Positions 17,653-26,536 are shown, counted from the first letter of the stretch. The stretch: 64,000 nucleotides of DNA from Stenotrophomonas bentonitica (GCF_002887735.1 NZ_PKQP01000001.1:620001-684000), one strand, 5' to 3'. Translations and numbers: made by a program. The notes: generated by a model not told the origin, from the sequence alone.

Positions 17653-20126
17653 GCATTGTCGTTCCCTTCCTCGTCGTCCTGTTGGCAGGTGCGTTCGTCG
17701 CCTACCACCGGATGCGCCTGATCACCTGGACGATCATCAGTGTGGTGCTGCTGGCCGCCTGCTGGTTCATCCCGTACGTCAACCAGACCGCCACGATCGT
17801 GGCTGCGGCCATCGTCGCGGTGATCGCCGTGCCGCTGCTGCTGCCCTTCATCCGCAAGCCGCTGCTGACCGCACCGATGATGAAGGTGTTCCGCAAGGTC
17901 CTGCCGCCGCTGTCGCAGACCGAGCGCATCGCGCTGGAAACCGGCTCGGTCGGTTTCGAAGGCGAGCTGTTCACCGGTGACCCGGACTGGAACATCCTGC
18001 TCAACTATCCCAAGCCGCAGCTCACCGCCGAGGAACAGGCCTTCCTGGATGGCCCGGTCGAAGAGCTGTGCAGGATGGTCAACGACTGGGAAATCACCCA
18101 CGTTTACGCCGACCTGCCGCCGGAACTGTGGAGCTTCATCAAGAAGAACAAGTTCTTCGGCATGATCATTCCGAAGGAATACGGCGGCCTGGGCTTCAGC
18201 GCGCTGGCCCACCACAAGGTGATCCAGAAGCTGGCCTCGGTGTCGAGCGTGGTCAGCTCCACCGTCGGCGTGCCCAACTCGCTGGGCCCGGGCGAACTGC
18301 TCAACCATTATGGTACCCAGGAGCAGAAGGACCAGTACCTGCCGCGCCTGGCCGATGGCCGTGAAGTGCCGTGCTTCGGCCTGACCGGTCCGTTCGCCGG
18401 TTCGGATGCGACCTCGATTCCCGATTACGGCATCGTCTGCAAGGGCGAGTGGAACGGCGAGCAGGTGCTCGGCGTCAAGCTCACCTTCGACAAGCGCTAC
18501 ATCACCCTGGCCCCGGTGGCCACGCTGATCGGCCTGGCCTTCCGCATGTACGATCCGGACGGCCTGATCGGCAGCACCCGCGACATCGGCATCACCCTGG
18601 CGCTGCTGCCGCGTGACACCGCCGGTGTGGAAATCGGCCGTCGCCATTTCCCGCTCAACTCGACCTTCCAGAACGGCCCGATCCGCGGCAAGGATGTCTT
18701 CATCCCGCTGACCCAGCTGATCGGTGGCGCCGAGAAGGCCGGCAAGGGCTGGAACATGCTCAACGAGTGCCTGGCCGTGGGCCGCTCGATCACCCTGCCC
18801 TCCACCGCCAGCGGTGGTGCCAAGGCCGGTGCGGTGGTGACCGGTGCCTATGCGCGCATCCGCAAGCAGTTTGGCCTGTCGGTCGGCCGCTTCGAGGGCG
18901 TGGAAGAAGCGCTGGCCCGCATCGGTGGCAAGGCGTACGCGATCAGCGCGCTGTGCCAGGCCACGGCCGCTGCGGTGGACCGCGGCGACGTGCCGTCGGT
19001 GCCGTCGGCGATCGCCAAGTACCACTGCACGACCATGAGCCGTGAAGTGATCTCGGACGTGATGGACGTGATCGGCGGCAAGGGCATCATCCTGGGGCCG
19101 CGCAACTTCGCCGGCCGCAGCTGGCAGGCCGCGCCGATCGCGATCACGGTCGAAGGCGCCAACATCATGACCCGCAGCCTGCTGATCTTCGGCCAGGGTG
19201 CGATCCTGTGCCACCCGTGGGTGCTGAAGGAAATGAAGGCCGCGCAGGATCCGGACACCCGTGCCGGCCTGCAGGAATTCGACCGCAGCCTGTTCGGCCA
19301 CATCCGCTACGGCATCTCCAACGCCGTGCGTTCGTTCTGGTTCGGCCTCACCGGCGCCCGCTTCGGTGCCGCCCCGGGCGATGCCTACACCCGCCGTTAC
19401 TTCCGCAAGCTGGACCGCTACTCGGCCAACCTGGCGCTGATGGCCGACATCTCGATGATGACCCTCGGCGGCAAGCTGAAGTTCAAGGAATCGCTGTCCG
19501 GCCGCCTGGGCGATGTGCTGAGCCACATCTACATGACCAGCGCCATGCTCAAGCGTTACCACGACGAGGGCGCGCCGGCGGCCGACCAGCCGCTGCTGGC
19601 CTGGGCTTTCCATGACAGCGTGCACAAGATCGAAGAATCGCTGTCGGCGGCGCTGCGCAACTTCCCGATCCGTCCGATCGGTTGGCTGATGTGGGCGCTG
19701 ATCTTCCCGTTCGGCCGCCGTGCCGAGGCGCCGGGCGATCGCCTGGGCCACCGCGTGGCCGCGCTGCTGATGGCGCCAAACGAAGCCCGTGACCGCCTGG
19801 CCAGTGGCGTGTTCCTGACGCCGTGCGAGAACAACCCGGGTGGCCGCATCAACAGCTACCTGTCCAAGGCGATCATGGCCGAGCCGGTCGAGCGCAAGTT
19901 CATCAAGGCGCTCAAGACCAAGGGCATCGAAGCGCTGGACTTCGCCACCCAGCTGGACGAGGCCGTGGCCGAAGGCGTGATCACCCAGGATGAGCGCACC
20001 CTGCTCGAAGAGCTGCGCACGCTCACCCTGGAAACCATCACGGTGGACGACTTCGATCCGGAAGAACTGCGCTCGGCGGGCTACTACAAGCGCCAGCAGA
20101 CGGACGCACAGTCCCAGGCCGCGTGA
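17649..20126 (+). CDS. fadE: acyl-CoA dehydrogenase, FadE type
   Basis: 825 aa, matching E. coli FadE (814 aa). The N-terminus has hydrophobic membrane segments (residues about 3-65). The acyl-CoA dehydrogenase core follows, with FFGMIIPKEYGGLGFSA, CFGLTGPFAGSDATS and a middle-domain LTFDKRYITLAPVA. The FadE-specific C-terminal domain follows that. It catalyses the first step of beta-oxidation and passes electrons to ETF. The start codon overlaps the hydrolase stop (ATGA), so the two are coupled and under the TetR-operator promoter. A strong terminator follows the stop codon. Confidence 0.96.
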   Translation: MSIVVPFLVVLLAGAFVAYHRMRLITWTIISVVLLAACWFIPYVNQTATIVAAAIVAVIAVPLLLPFIRKPLLTAPMMKVFRKVLPPLSQTERIALETGSVGFEGELFTGDPDWNILLNYPKPQLTAEEQAFLDGPVEELCRMVNDWEITHVYADLPPELWSFIKKNKFFGMIIPKEYGGLGFSALAHHKVIQKLASVSSVVSSTVGVPNSLGPGELLNHYGTQEQKDQYLPRLADGREVPCFGLTGPFAGSDATSIPDYGIVCKGEWNGEQVLGVKLTFDKRYITLAPVATLIGLAFRMYDPDGLIGSTRDIGITLALLPRDTAGVEIGRRHFPLNSTFQNGPIRGKDVFIPLTQLIGGAEKAGKGWNMLNECLAVGRSITLPSTASGGAKAGAVVTGAYARIRKQFGLSVGRFEGVEEALARIGGKAYAISALCQATAAAVDRGDVPSVPSAIAKYHCTTMSREVISDVMDVIGGKGIILGPRNFAGRSWQAAPIAITVEGANIMTRSLLIFGQGAILCHPWVLKEMKAAQDPDTRAGLQEFDRSLFGHIRYGISNAVRSFWFGLTGARFGAAPGDAYTRRYFRKLDRYSANLALMADISMMTLGGKLKFKESLSGRLGDVLSHIYMTSAMLKRYHDEGAPAADQPLLAWAFHDSVHKIEESLSAALRNFPIRPIGWLMWALIFPFGRRAEAPGDRLGHRVAALLMAPNEARDRLASGVFLTPCENNPGGRINSYLSKAIMAEPVERKFIKALKTKGIEALDFATQLDEAVAEGVITQDERTLLEELRTLTLETITVDDFDPEELRSAGYYKRQQTDAQSQAA

Positions 20127-20148
20127 TCCCGGCCACCAGGTAAACGAC

Positions 20149-20177
20149 AACGGCGGACTTCGGTCCGCCGTTTTTTT
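20149..20177 (+). terminator. intrinsic terminator after fadE
   Basis: AACGGCGGAC-TTCG-GTCCGCCGTT followed by seven T residues. It separates fadE from the downstream hotdog gene, which begins 13 bp later. Confidence 0.95.
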
Positions 20178-20189
20178 AGGAGACTCCCG

Positions 20190-20660
20190 ATGTCCGCTCC
20201 CCTGCTCACGCTTTACCGCCGCATGCAGCGCTGGCCCGCCGGCGGCTGGCTGTTCTCGCGCGCGGTGTGCTTCAAGGCGCCCTACTTCGCCAGCATCGCC
20301 CCGCGCATCACCGCGCTCGAGCCGGGCCGCTGCGAAGGGCGCATCGCGCACCGGCGCAAGGTCACCAACCACCTCGGCACGGTGCATGCGATCGCGCTGT
20401 GCAACCTGGCCGAACTCACTGCGGGGCTGATGGTGGACGCTTCGCTGCCCAAGGGCATGCGCTGGATCCCGAAGGGCATGGAGGTGCAGTACCTCGCCAA
20501 GGCGACCGGCACCCAGCACGCCATCGCCACCCCGGAGCAGCCGATCGTGGCGGCCGAGGCGGGTTACGCGCTCCCGGTGAGGGTGCAGGTTCGCGATGAC
20601 GCCGGCACGGTGGTGTTCCAGGCGCGGATCGCGATGTGGGTGTCGCCGGTCAGGCGATGA
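20190..20660 (+). CDS. DUF4442 hotdog-fold protein (thioesterase-like)
   Basis: 156 aa. Features of the DUF4442 hotdog family are an N-terminal RMQRWPAGGWLFSRAVCFKAPYF segment in two short helices, the central HLGTVHAIALCNLAELTAGLMVD helix, and beta-strands ending in FQARIAMWVSP. The family is related to acyl-CoA thioesterases, but a catalytic role is not established. An AGGAG lies eight bases before the ATG and immediately after the T run of the fadE terminator. Expression therefore depends on read-through or a promoter hidden in that hairpin. Placement after fadE suggests a role in acyl-CoA turnover. Confidence 0.83.
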   Translation: MSAPLLTLYRRMQRWPAGGWLFSRAVCFKAPYFASIAPRITALEPGRCEGRIAHRRKVTNHLGTVHAIALCNLAELTAGLMVDASLPKGMRWIPKGMEVQYLAKATGTQHAIATPEQPIVAAEAGYALPVRVQVRDDAGTVVFQARIAMWVSPVRR

Positions 20661-20668
20661 GCATTGGC

Positions 20669-20739
20669 GCAGCCACCCACGGGGTGGCTCTACGTTCGAT
20701 CCGTCTGTCGCAGGGTAGCGCCACGCCGTGCGTGGCTGC
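20669..20739. repeat. inverted pair of SMAG (GTAG) repeats, REPIN-like
   Basis: Two 25-base hairpin units face each other. On the minus strand GTAGAGCCACCCCGTGGG leads into TGGCTGC (20693-20669). On the plus strand GTAGCGCCACGCCGTGCG leads into TGGCTGC (20715-20739). The GTAG heads are inward, 21 bp apart. This is the arrangement of S. maltophilia SMAG dimers, mobilised in trans by RAYT transposases. No such transposase gene is in the window. The pair lies between convergent genes. Confidence 0.88.
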
Positions 20740-20745
20740 CGCAGA

Positions 20746-21102
20746 TCAGGCGGGAACACTCCACCACGCGGCCACGGCCAGGATCGCCGGCACGGCCTGG
20801 ATGAAGAAGATCCGCTTGTTGACGCTGTAGGCGCCGTAGCAGCCGGCCACGATCACGCAGCCGAGCATGAAGTTCACCAGCATCGGCAGGTGGTCGAACA
20901 GCCCCCACAACAGGCCGGCAGCGAGGAAGCCGTTGTACAGGCCCTGGTTGGCCGCCAGCACGCGCGTGGTCTCGGCCTTCTCCGGCGTGTTGCGGAAGGT
21001 CTTCAGGCCCAGCGGCCGGGTCCACAGGAACATTTCCAGGACCAGGAAGTACACGTGCAGCAGGGCGACCAGCAAGGTCAATGACAGCGCGATCCAATAC
21101 AT
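20746..21102 (-). CDS. DUF1304 membrane protein
   Basis: 118 aa with four predicted transmembrane helices: IALSLTLLVALLHVYFLVLE, GLYNGFLAAGLLWGLF, MLVNFMLGCVIVAGCYGAY and FFIQAVPAILAVAAWW. The conserved EMFLWTRP and ANQGLYNGFLA motifs identify the DUF1304 family, whose function is unknown. It is the second gene of a leftward pair with the upstream transporter; the gap is 31 bp. Confidence 0.88.
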   Translation of the reverse strand: MYWIALSLTLLVALLHVYFLVLEMFLWTRPLGLKTFRNTPEKAETTRVLAANQGLYNGFLAAGLLWGLFDHLPMLVNFMLGCVIVAGCYGAYSVNKRIFFIQAVPAILAVAAWWSVPA

Positions 21103-21133
21103 GGGCCAAGGTTCCTGGAAGACTCCGGAGAGC

Positions 21134-22468
21134 TTACTCCGGTCGCTCGCCGGGCAGCTTCTTTTCTTCGCGCAGCAGGCCCAGCGCGGCAATCGTCATC
21201 GCCCCGGCCACCACCAGCCCACCGACGAAGACAATGTGCGAACCGAACAGGGACAGCCCCTTGTGCACCCAGGCGAACGTCAGGTCGCCGCCACGGTAGA
21301 CCACGGTGTCGATCGCCGCGCCGGCCTTGTAGCGCCACTGGCGGTCCACACGGGTGTAGATGGTCTCGCGCGCGGGCTTGGCCAGCGAGAATTCGCTGGC
21401 GCGGGTCATCACCTGCACCATCGCCACCATCAGCGGCAGCGGCGATGCGGCCAGTATCGAAAACCCGATGATGATGGCGACACCCGGGATCAGCAGCGCC
21501 GGGGCGATGCCGTACCGCGACAGCAACCAGCGGGTGAAGCCGAGCTGCACGATCAGGGTCAGCGTGTTCACCGCCAGGTCCACCCGCGAGAAGAAGGCCG
21601 TGCTGGCCGCGGCGTCGGGATACAGGCGGCGCACGATCGAGGCCTGCTCGTTGTAGAGCATCGTGCCCACGCCCACGCCGAACAGCACCAGCACAGCCAG
21701 CCAGCGCAACAGCGGCTCACGCACGATCAGCTTCAGGCCGTCGAGCACGCTGCCGCCCATCGGGGTTTCACCCGACACCAACTTCTGCTCCTGCTCCCGT
21801 GCCACCGCCCACAACCGCAGCCGCCAGATGCAGACCAGGCAGGCACTCAGAAAGCCGGCCGAGACCAGCATCAGGTTGGCAATACCCACCCGCTCCACCA
21901 GCGCCGCCGTGATGATCGGTCCCAGGAACGCACCGAGCGTGCCTGCCGCGCCGATGTAGCCGTATACCTCGCGTGCCTGGGCGTTGGAGAACACGTCCGC
22001 CATGAAGCTCCAGAACACCGCCACCGCAAAGAGGTTGAACACGGCGGCCCAGAAGAAGAACGCCATGCCGCGCCCAGGCACGCCACTGTCGAACAGCAGG
22101 TAGAAACCCAGCAGGGAGATGATGAAGAAGACATACACCGCGGGCAGGAATACCCGCCGCGCATAGCGGCTGACCAGCGCGCCGTACAGCGGCTGCAACA
22201 CCAGCATGATGAAGAACACCCCGGTGAACAGAAACTGCAGCACGAAGTCCTGCACCGCAATGCCATGCGCGCTGAACCAGTCGATCAGCACGGGCGGGAA
22301 CACCGCCTTGGCGTCGGCCGAGGCAGCCATTGCCTCGCGCACCGGGCGCAGTACGTAGTAGCCGCTCAGCAGGCAGAAGAAGTACAGGCACGCCCAGATC
22401 AGGGGCGGCGACTGGCGCAGCGCCCCGCGCAGGCCCGATTGCACCGGTGCTGTTGCGACAGCACTCAT
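21134..22468 (-). CDS. MFS-like transporter related to ATP/ADP (NTP/NDP) carriers
   Basis: 444 aa with about 12 hydrophobic helices. The start region LSGYYVLRPVREAMA is characteristic of the bacterial/plastid nucleotide-translocase superfamily. Later signatures include VFNLFAVAVFWSFMADVF and GYIGAAGTLGAFLGP. In intracellular bacteria the family exchanges ATP for ADP. Free-living relatives such as this one are usually annotated only as MFS transporters, and the substrate is unknown. The ATG at 22468 gives MSAVATAPVQ before the first helix. Confidence 0.8.
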   Translation of the reverse strand: MSAVATAPVQSGLRGALRQSPPLIWACLYFFCLLSGYYVLRPVREAMAASADAKAVFPPVLIDWFSAHGIAVQDFVLQFLFTGVFFIMLVLQPLYGALVSRYARRVFLPAVYVFFIISLLGFYLLFDSGVPGRGMAFFFWAAVFNLFAVAVFWSFMADVFSNAQAREVYGYIGAAGTLGAFLGPIITAALVERVGIANLMLVSAGFLSACLVCIWRLRLWAVAREQEQKLVSGETPMGGSVLDGLKLIVREPLLRWLAVLVLFGVGVGTMLYNEQASIVRRLYPDAAASTAFFSRVDLAVNTLTLIVQLGFTRWLLSRYGIAPALLIPGVAIIIGFSILAASPLPLMVAMVQVMTRASEFSLAKPARETIYTRVDRQWRYKAGAAIDTVVYRGGDLTFAWVHKGLSLFGSHIVFVGGLVVAGAMTIAALGLLREEKKLPGERPE

Positions 22469-22668
22469 CGCACCCACTCCCGGCTTGGGCGGCGTGACAA
22501 CGGCGGCATCGTGGAAACTCCGGGCAGGGAAGCGCGCAAGGTAAACGATGCACCGCAACATCGCCAGCGTTGGGCGCGGCCACCTGCGCAACGCTGCGTG
22601 GCCGATGCTGCAGCCCCTGCGCGGGGCAACCTGCCTTATGCTCGGCGGGCACCCCGTCCAGGAGCGGC

Positions 22669-24258
22669 ATGTACGACTACATCGTCATTGGTGCCGGCTC
22701 GGCCGGCTGCGTGCTGGCCAACCGGCTCAGCGTAGACCCTGCCTGCCGGGTGCTGCTGCTGGAAGCCGGCCCGCGCGACACCAACCCGTTCATCCACATG
22801 CCGGCCGGGTTGGCGCGGCTGGTCAACAACCGCCGCATCAACTGGAACCTGGACACCGAGCCCGAGCCCGCGCTCGGCGGCCGTCGCCTGTGGTGGCCAC
22901 GCGGCAAGGTGCTGGGCGGCTCCAGCTCGATCAATGCGATGTGCTACGTGCGTGGCGTACCAGCCGACTACGATGGCTGGGAGGCCGCCGGTGCCACCGG
23001 CTGGGGCTGGGAGCAGGTGCTGCCCTGGTTCGTGCAGGGCGAGCGCAACAGCCGCGGTGCCAGCGCGCTGCACGGCGATGCCGGTCCGCTGTCGGTGTCC
23101 GACCTGCGCCACCACAACCCTCTCTCGGCTGCCTTCATCGCAGCCGCGCAGCAGGCCGGCCACGCCCATAACCCCGACTTCAATGGCCACCAGCAGCTCG
23201 GTGTGGGGCTGTACCAGGTCACCCAGCGCGAAGGCGCGCGCTGCTCGAGCGCGGACGCCTACCTGCGCCCGGCGCGCCACCGGCGCAACCTGACGGTGCT
23301 GACCGGTGCCCACGCCGTCGCGCTGAGCTTCGACGGCACCACCGCCACCGGCGTGCACTATCGGCGTGGCGGGCAGCACCTGCATGCACGCGCCGGTACC
23401 GAGGTGATCCTCAGCGCCGGCGCCATCCATTCCCCGCACCTGCTGATGCTGTCCGGCATCGGCGAGGCGGACACGTTGCGCTGCCACGGCATCACGCCGC
23501 GCGTGGACCTGCCCGGGGTCGGCCGCAACCTGCAGGACCACCTGGACATCTGCACCGTCGTGCACACCGGCCCAGGCGTCAGCTACGACCGCAGCAGCGA
23601 ACTGCGCATCGCCATCGACTACTTCCTGCGTGGCCATCGCGGCGCCGGCACCAGCAACCTGGCCGAGGCCGGTGGTTTCGTGCGCTCATCGCTGGCCACC
23701 GATGCCCGCGCCGACGTGCAGTTCCATTTCGTCCCGGCAATGCTCGACAACCACGGCCGCCACCGCCTTCCCGGCGACGGCTACACCCTGCATGCATGCC
23801 CGCTGCACCCCCGCAGCCGCGGCCGCTTGCGGCTGCGCGACGCCGACGCACGCTCAGCGCCCCGCATCCATGCCAACTACCTGGGCGATACGGGTGGCCA
23901 TGACCTGAAGATGATGCTCGAATGCGCGCGCCTGGCGCGCACGATCCTGGCCCAGCCCGCCTTCGACCGTTGGCGCGGCACGCCCGTGTTTCCGTCGCAC
24001 AGCAATCTAGATGACACCGCGCTCGAGGCGTTCATCCGGGCCAAGGCCGAGACCCTCTATCACCCGGTCGGCAGCTGCGCGATGGGGCAGCATGCCCAGG
24101 CCGTGGTCGACCCGACCCTGCGCGTGCACGGCACCCGGCGGCTGCGGGTAGTGGACGCTTCGGTGATGCCCACCCTGATCAGCGGCAATACCAACGCGCC
24201 GACGATGATGATCGCCGAGCGGGCCGCCCACTGGATCCGGACCGCCGCGGCAGGCTGA
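22669..24258 (+). CDS. GMC-family FAD oxidoreductase (choline/alcohol dehydrogenase type)
   Basis: 529 aa. The N-terminal FAD dinucleotide-binding motif is YIVIGAGSAGCVLANRLS. GMC signature 1 is KVLGGSSSINAMCYVRG. Signature 2 is GAIHSPHLLMLSGIG. The C-terminal catalytic His is in ETLYHPVGSCAMG, followed by LRVVDASVMPTLISGNTNAPTMMIAE. It resembles BetA and AlkJ. Without a betaine operon nearby, a medium-chain or other alcohol is as likely as choline. CAGGAG lies before the ATG at 22669. It is divergent from the transporter gene. Confidence 0.9.
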   Translation: MYDYIVIGAGSAGCVLANRLSVDPACRVLLLEAGPRDTNPFIHMPAGLARLVNNRRINWNLDTEPEPALGGRRLWWPRGKVLGGSSSINAMCYVRGVPADYDGWEAAGATGWGWEQVLPWFVQGERNSRGASALHGDAGPLSVSDLRHHNPLSAAFIAAAQQAGHAHNPDFNGHQQLGVGLYQVTQREGARCSSADAYLRPARHRRNLTVLTGAHAVALSFDGTTATGVHYRRGGQHLHARAGTEVILSAGAIHSPHLLMLSGIGEADTLRCHGITPRVDLPGVGRNLQDHLDICTVVHTGPGVSYDRSSELRIAIDYFLRGHRGAGTSNLAEAGGFVRSSLATDARADVQFHFVPAMLDNHGRHRLPGDGYTLHACPLHPRSRGRLRLRDADARSAPRIHANYLGDTGGHDLKMMLECARLARTILAQPAFDRWRGTPVFPSHSNLDDTALEAFIRAKAETLYHPVGSCAMGQHAQAVVDPTLRVHGTRRLRVVDASVMPTLISGNTNAPTMMIAERAAHWIRTAAAG

Positions 24259-24360
24259 ACAGGGGTGCGCTGGCCGCCCTCCCGTGCCCGCGACCGACCG
24301 GGACCGGGATCGGTAAAACCCGCACGTTTTCAATGCGATACGCATTCATCTTCGATTCGT

Positions 24361-24390
24361 TTGTGCAATCACGAAAAGCGACGCTAGAAT
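24361..24390 (+). promoter_or_regulatory. promoter of the serine-hydrolase gene
   Basis: TTGTGC (24361-24366) and TAGAAT (24385-24390), spaced 18 bp. The expected start near 24397 leaves a leader of about 27 nt. Confidence 0.5.
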
Positions 24391-24423
24391 CGGTCACAGC
24401 AGTCGCGCACGGGCACCCATACG

Positions 24424-25818
24424 ATGAACCAGAACAACAGGCGCCGACCGATCCGTTCGGCGGCAACCGGGTTGTTGGGCATGTTGATGCCCATCGCCAT
24501 GTCTTCCACCGCGCAGACCCCTGTCGCCTCGCCCGCCGCGTTGCCGGTCAACATCGAGGAGTCGGCGCCGACCGCGGCACCGCACACCCAGCCTGCAGCG
24601 TACCGCACGACCCCGGCCGGCCTGAAGGTGCAGCCGCCCGCGCCGGGCTTCAACGTCGCTTCGATCGAATCGATGGCGCAGCAGCTCACCTACGGCGAGC
24701 GCGTGCCCGGGATGGCCGTGGCCATCGTCCAGGGCGGCCGCGTGCTGAGCGCGCGCGGCTACGGCGTCACCGACGTCAACAACCCGCAGCAGGTCGATGC
24801 CCACACCGTGTTCCGCCTTGCCTCGCTGTCCAAGGCCTTCGCCGGCACGATGGCCGGACTGCTGGTCAACGACGGCACGCTGCGCTGGGACAGCAAGGTC
24901 ACCGACTACGTGCCCGGCTTCCAGCTCAGCACGCCCGAGGCGACCGAGCGCCTGACCGTGGCCGATCTGCTCAGCCATCGCGTCGGCCTGCCCTACAACG
25001 CCTACGACCGCGACGTTGAAGCCAACGCCGAGTACTACACCCTCACCCACAAGCTGGCCGCCACCTCGCTCAAGTGCCTGCCCGGCGACTGCTATGCGTA
25101 CCAGAACGTGGCCTTCAGCCTGATCGGCGATGTCGTCTACGCCGCCTCCGGCAGCTTCTACGAACAGTCCGTCGAGCGCCGCCTGTTCAAGCCGCTCGGC
25201 ATGGACGATGCCAGCCTCGGCCTGGCCGGCATCCAGGCCAGCTCGCGCTGGGCCCGCCCGCACGTGCGCAGCCGCAACGGCTGGGTCGCGCTCACGCCCA
25301 AGCCGACGTATTACCGCCTTGCTCCGGCCGCCGGCGTCAACGCCAGTGCCAGCGACATGGCGCAGTGGTTGCTGGCCCACACCGGCCACCGCCCTGACGT
25401 GCTGCCGGCCCCCTTGCTGGCCACGCTGCACGCCAGCCTGATCAGCACCCCCGGCGAAATGCGCTCGGGCTGGCGCCGCGAGCGCCTCAACTCGGCTGGC
25501 TACGCCCTCGGCTGGCGCACCTTCGATTACGCCGGCCACGAAGTGATCTTCCATGCCGGTGCCGTCCAGGGCTATCGCGGCCTGGTCGCCCTCGTGCCGG
25601 AACGTGACCTCGGCATCGCCATCATGTGGAACGGCGAGAGCAGCCTGCCCAGCGGCCTGCTGCCGACCGTGCTCGACCAGGCGATGGGCCTGCCGACCCA
25701 GCGCTGGCTGGACGTGGACACCGATTTCGGCAGCGACAACCTCATGGCCGAAGACGCCGCCACGCAGGGCAAGCGCAAGGGCGTCTCGTCAAACCGCGCC
25801 GTCGCCTCCCCGCGCTGA
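24424..25818 (+). CDS. class-C beta-lactamase-like serine hydrolase (exported)
   Basis: 464 aa. A signal-peptide-like N-terminus (LLGMLMPIAMSSTAQ) is followed by about 50 residues rich in Ala/Pro, then a beta-lactamase/transpeptidase-like domain. The active-site motifs are SLSK (near residue 134), YQN (near 226) and HAG (near 377). The motif set is that of class C beta-lactamases, D-Ala carboxypeptidases and esterases such as EstB. A resistance role cannot be deduced, and the low-complexity C-terminal tail is not typical of AmpC. No ampR-like regulator is adjacent. Confidence 0.82.
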   Translation: MNQNNRRRPIRSAATGLLGMLMPIAMSSTAQTPVASPAALPVNIEESAPTAAPHTQPAAYRTTPAGLKVQPPAPGFNVASIESMAQQLTYGERVPGMAVAIVQGGRVLSARGYGVTDVNNPQQVDAHTVFRLASLSKAFAGTMAGLLVNDGTLRWDSKVTDYVPGFQLSTPEATERLTVADLLSHRVGLPYNAYDRDVEANAEYYTLTHKLAATSLKCLPGDCYAYQNVAFSLIGDVVYAASGSFYEQSVERRLFKPLGMDDASLGLAGIQASSRWARPHVRSRNGWVALTPKPTYYRLAPAAGVNASASDMAQWLLAHTGHRPDVLPAPLLATLHASLISTPGEMRSGWRRERLNSAGYALGWRTFDYAGHEVIFHAGAVQGYRGLVALVPERDLGIAIMWNGESSLPSGLLPTVLDQAMGLPTQRWLDVDTDFGSDNLMAEDAATQGKRKGVSSNRAVASPR

Positions 25819-25839
25819 TCCGCGCGCACAGTGGCATCG

Positions 25840-25867
25840 AAAAAGGCGGCCGGATGGCCGCCTTTTT
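25840..25867. terminator. bidirectional intrinsic terminator
   Basis: GGCGGCC-4-GGCCGCC flanked by five A on the left and five T on the right, so it works on both strands. It follows the serine-hydrolase stop by 21 bp. Confidence 0.92.
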
Positions 25868-25892
25868 CATGGTTTCTGTTTGCCTTGCCCAT

Positions 25893-25932
25893 AAAAAAAA
25901 CTCCTTCCCCGCTGGGCTGCCAGGGAAGGAGT
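25893..25932 (-). terminator. intrinsic terminator of the histone-like gene
   Basis: On the minus strand, ACTCCTTCCC and GGGAAGGAGT form a ten-base-pair stem with a 13-base loop. Eight T residues follow directly. Confidence 0.9.
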
Positions 25933-25957
25933 CTCAGGTACGGCTATCGGGAAAAAC

Positions 25958-26536
25958 TCAGATCAGCGGTGCCGGGGTTGCCGGCAGAGCGACCGGTGCG
26001 GCCTTCTTCTTGCGAACGGCCGGCTTGCGCTTTGCAACCCTCTTCACCGCCTTCTTCGCCGATGCCTTCTTGGCCGGAGCCTTGCGGGCAGTTGCCTTCT
26101 TGGCGGTGGCCTTCTTGGCTACCTTGCGGGTGGCCTTCTTGGCGGTCTTCTTGGCAGCCTTCTTCGGAGCGGCTTTCTTGGCTACCTTGCGGGTCGCCTT
26201 CTTGGCCGTCTTCTTTACCGCCTTTTTCGCGGTCTTCTTGGTGGCTGCCTTCTTTGCAGTCTTCTTGGCGGCCTTCTTCGCCGTCTTCTTCACTGCCTTC
26301 TTCGCGGTCTTCTTGGTCGCAGCCTTCTTTGCCGTCTTCTTCACGGCCTTCTTCGCCGTCTTCTTCACGGCTGCCTTGCGGGCGGTCGCCTTCTTGGCCG
26401 CCTTCTTCACCGTCTTCTTGGCAGCAGCTTTCTTGGCTACCTTCTTGACGGCCTTCTTGGCAGTGGCCTTCTTAGCGACCTTCTTGGCTGCCTTTTTGGC
26501 GGCCGGCTTTTTCTTCGCAGCTTTCTTGGTTGCCAT
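25958..26536 (-). CDS. histone H1-like Lys/Ala-rich DNA-binding protein
   Basis: 192 aa, almost entirely Lys, Ala, Thr, Val and Arg, in degenerate repeats of AKK, TAKKA, VKK and ATRKVAKKA type. It ends in a Pro/Ala tail (APVALPATPAPLI). Composition resembles the C-terminal tail of eukaryotic histone H1 and bacterial AlgP/Hc-like proteins, which bind DNA non-specifically and may compact the nucleoid. There is no globular domain. GAGGAG precedes the ATG. The underlying DNA is a run of imperfect repeats prone to length change. It has its own promoter far upstream and its own terminator. A specific role is unknown. Confidence 0.88.
   Translation of the reverse strand: MATKKAAKKKPAAKKAAKKVAKKATAKKAVKKVAKKAAAKKTVKKAAKKATARKAAVKKTAKKAVKKTAKKAATKKTAKKAVKKTAKKAAKKTAKKAATKKTAKKAVKKTAKKATRKVAKKAAPKKAAKKTAKKATRKVAKKATAKKATARKAPAKKASAKKAVKRVAKRKPAVRKKKAAPVALPATPAPLI

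Noticed and set aside
17574..20759. Long open frame (over 1,000 codons) opposite fadE
   Set aside because: Runs across several real genes and a terminator on the other strand. Composition is typical of an antisense shadow.
24424..25818. Labelling the serine hydrolase as an antibiotic-resistance beta-lactamase
   Set aside because: SXXK, YXN and HXG motifs are shared by esterases and peptidases. There is no ampR neighbour and the termini are atypical.
25958..26536. Histone-like gene considered as a mere low-complexity artefact
   Set aside because: It has a good Shine-Dalgarno, a single uninterrupted frame, its own terminator and an upstream promoter, so it is kept as a real gene.
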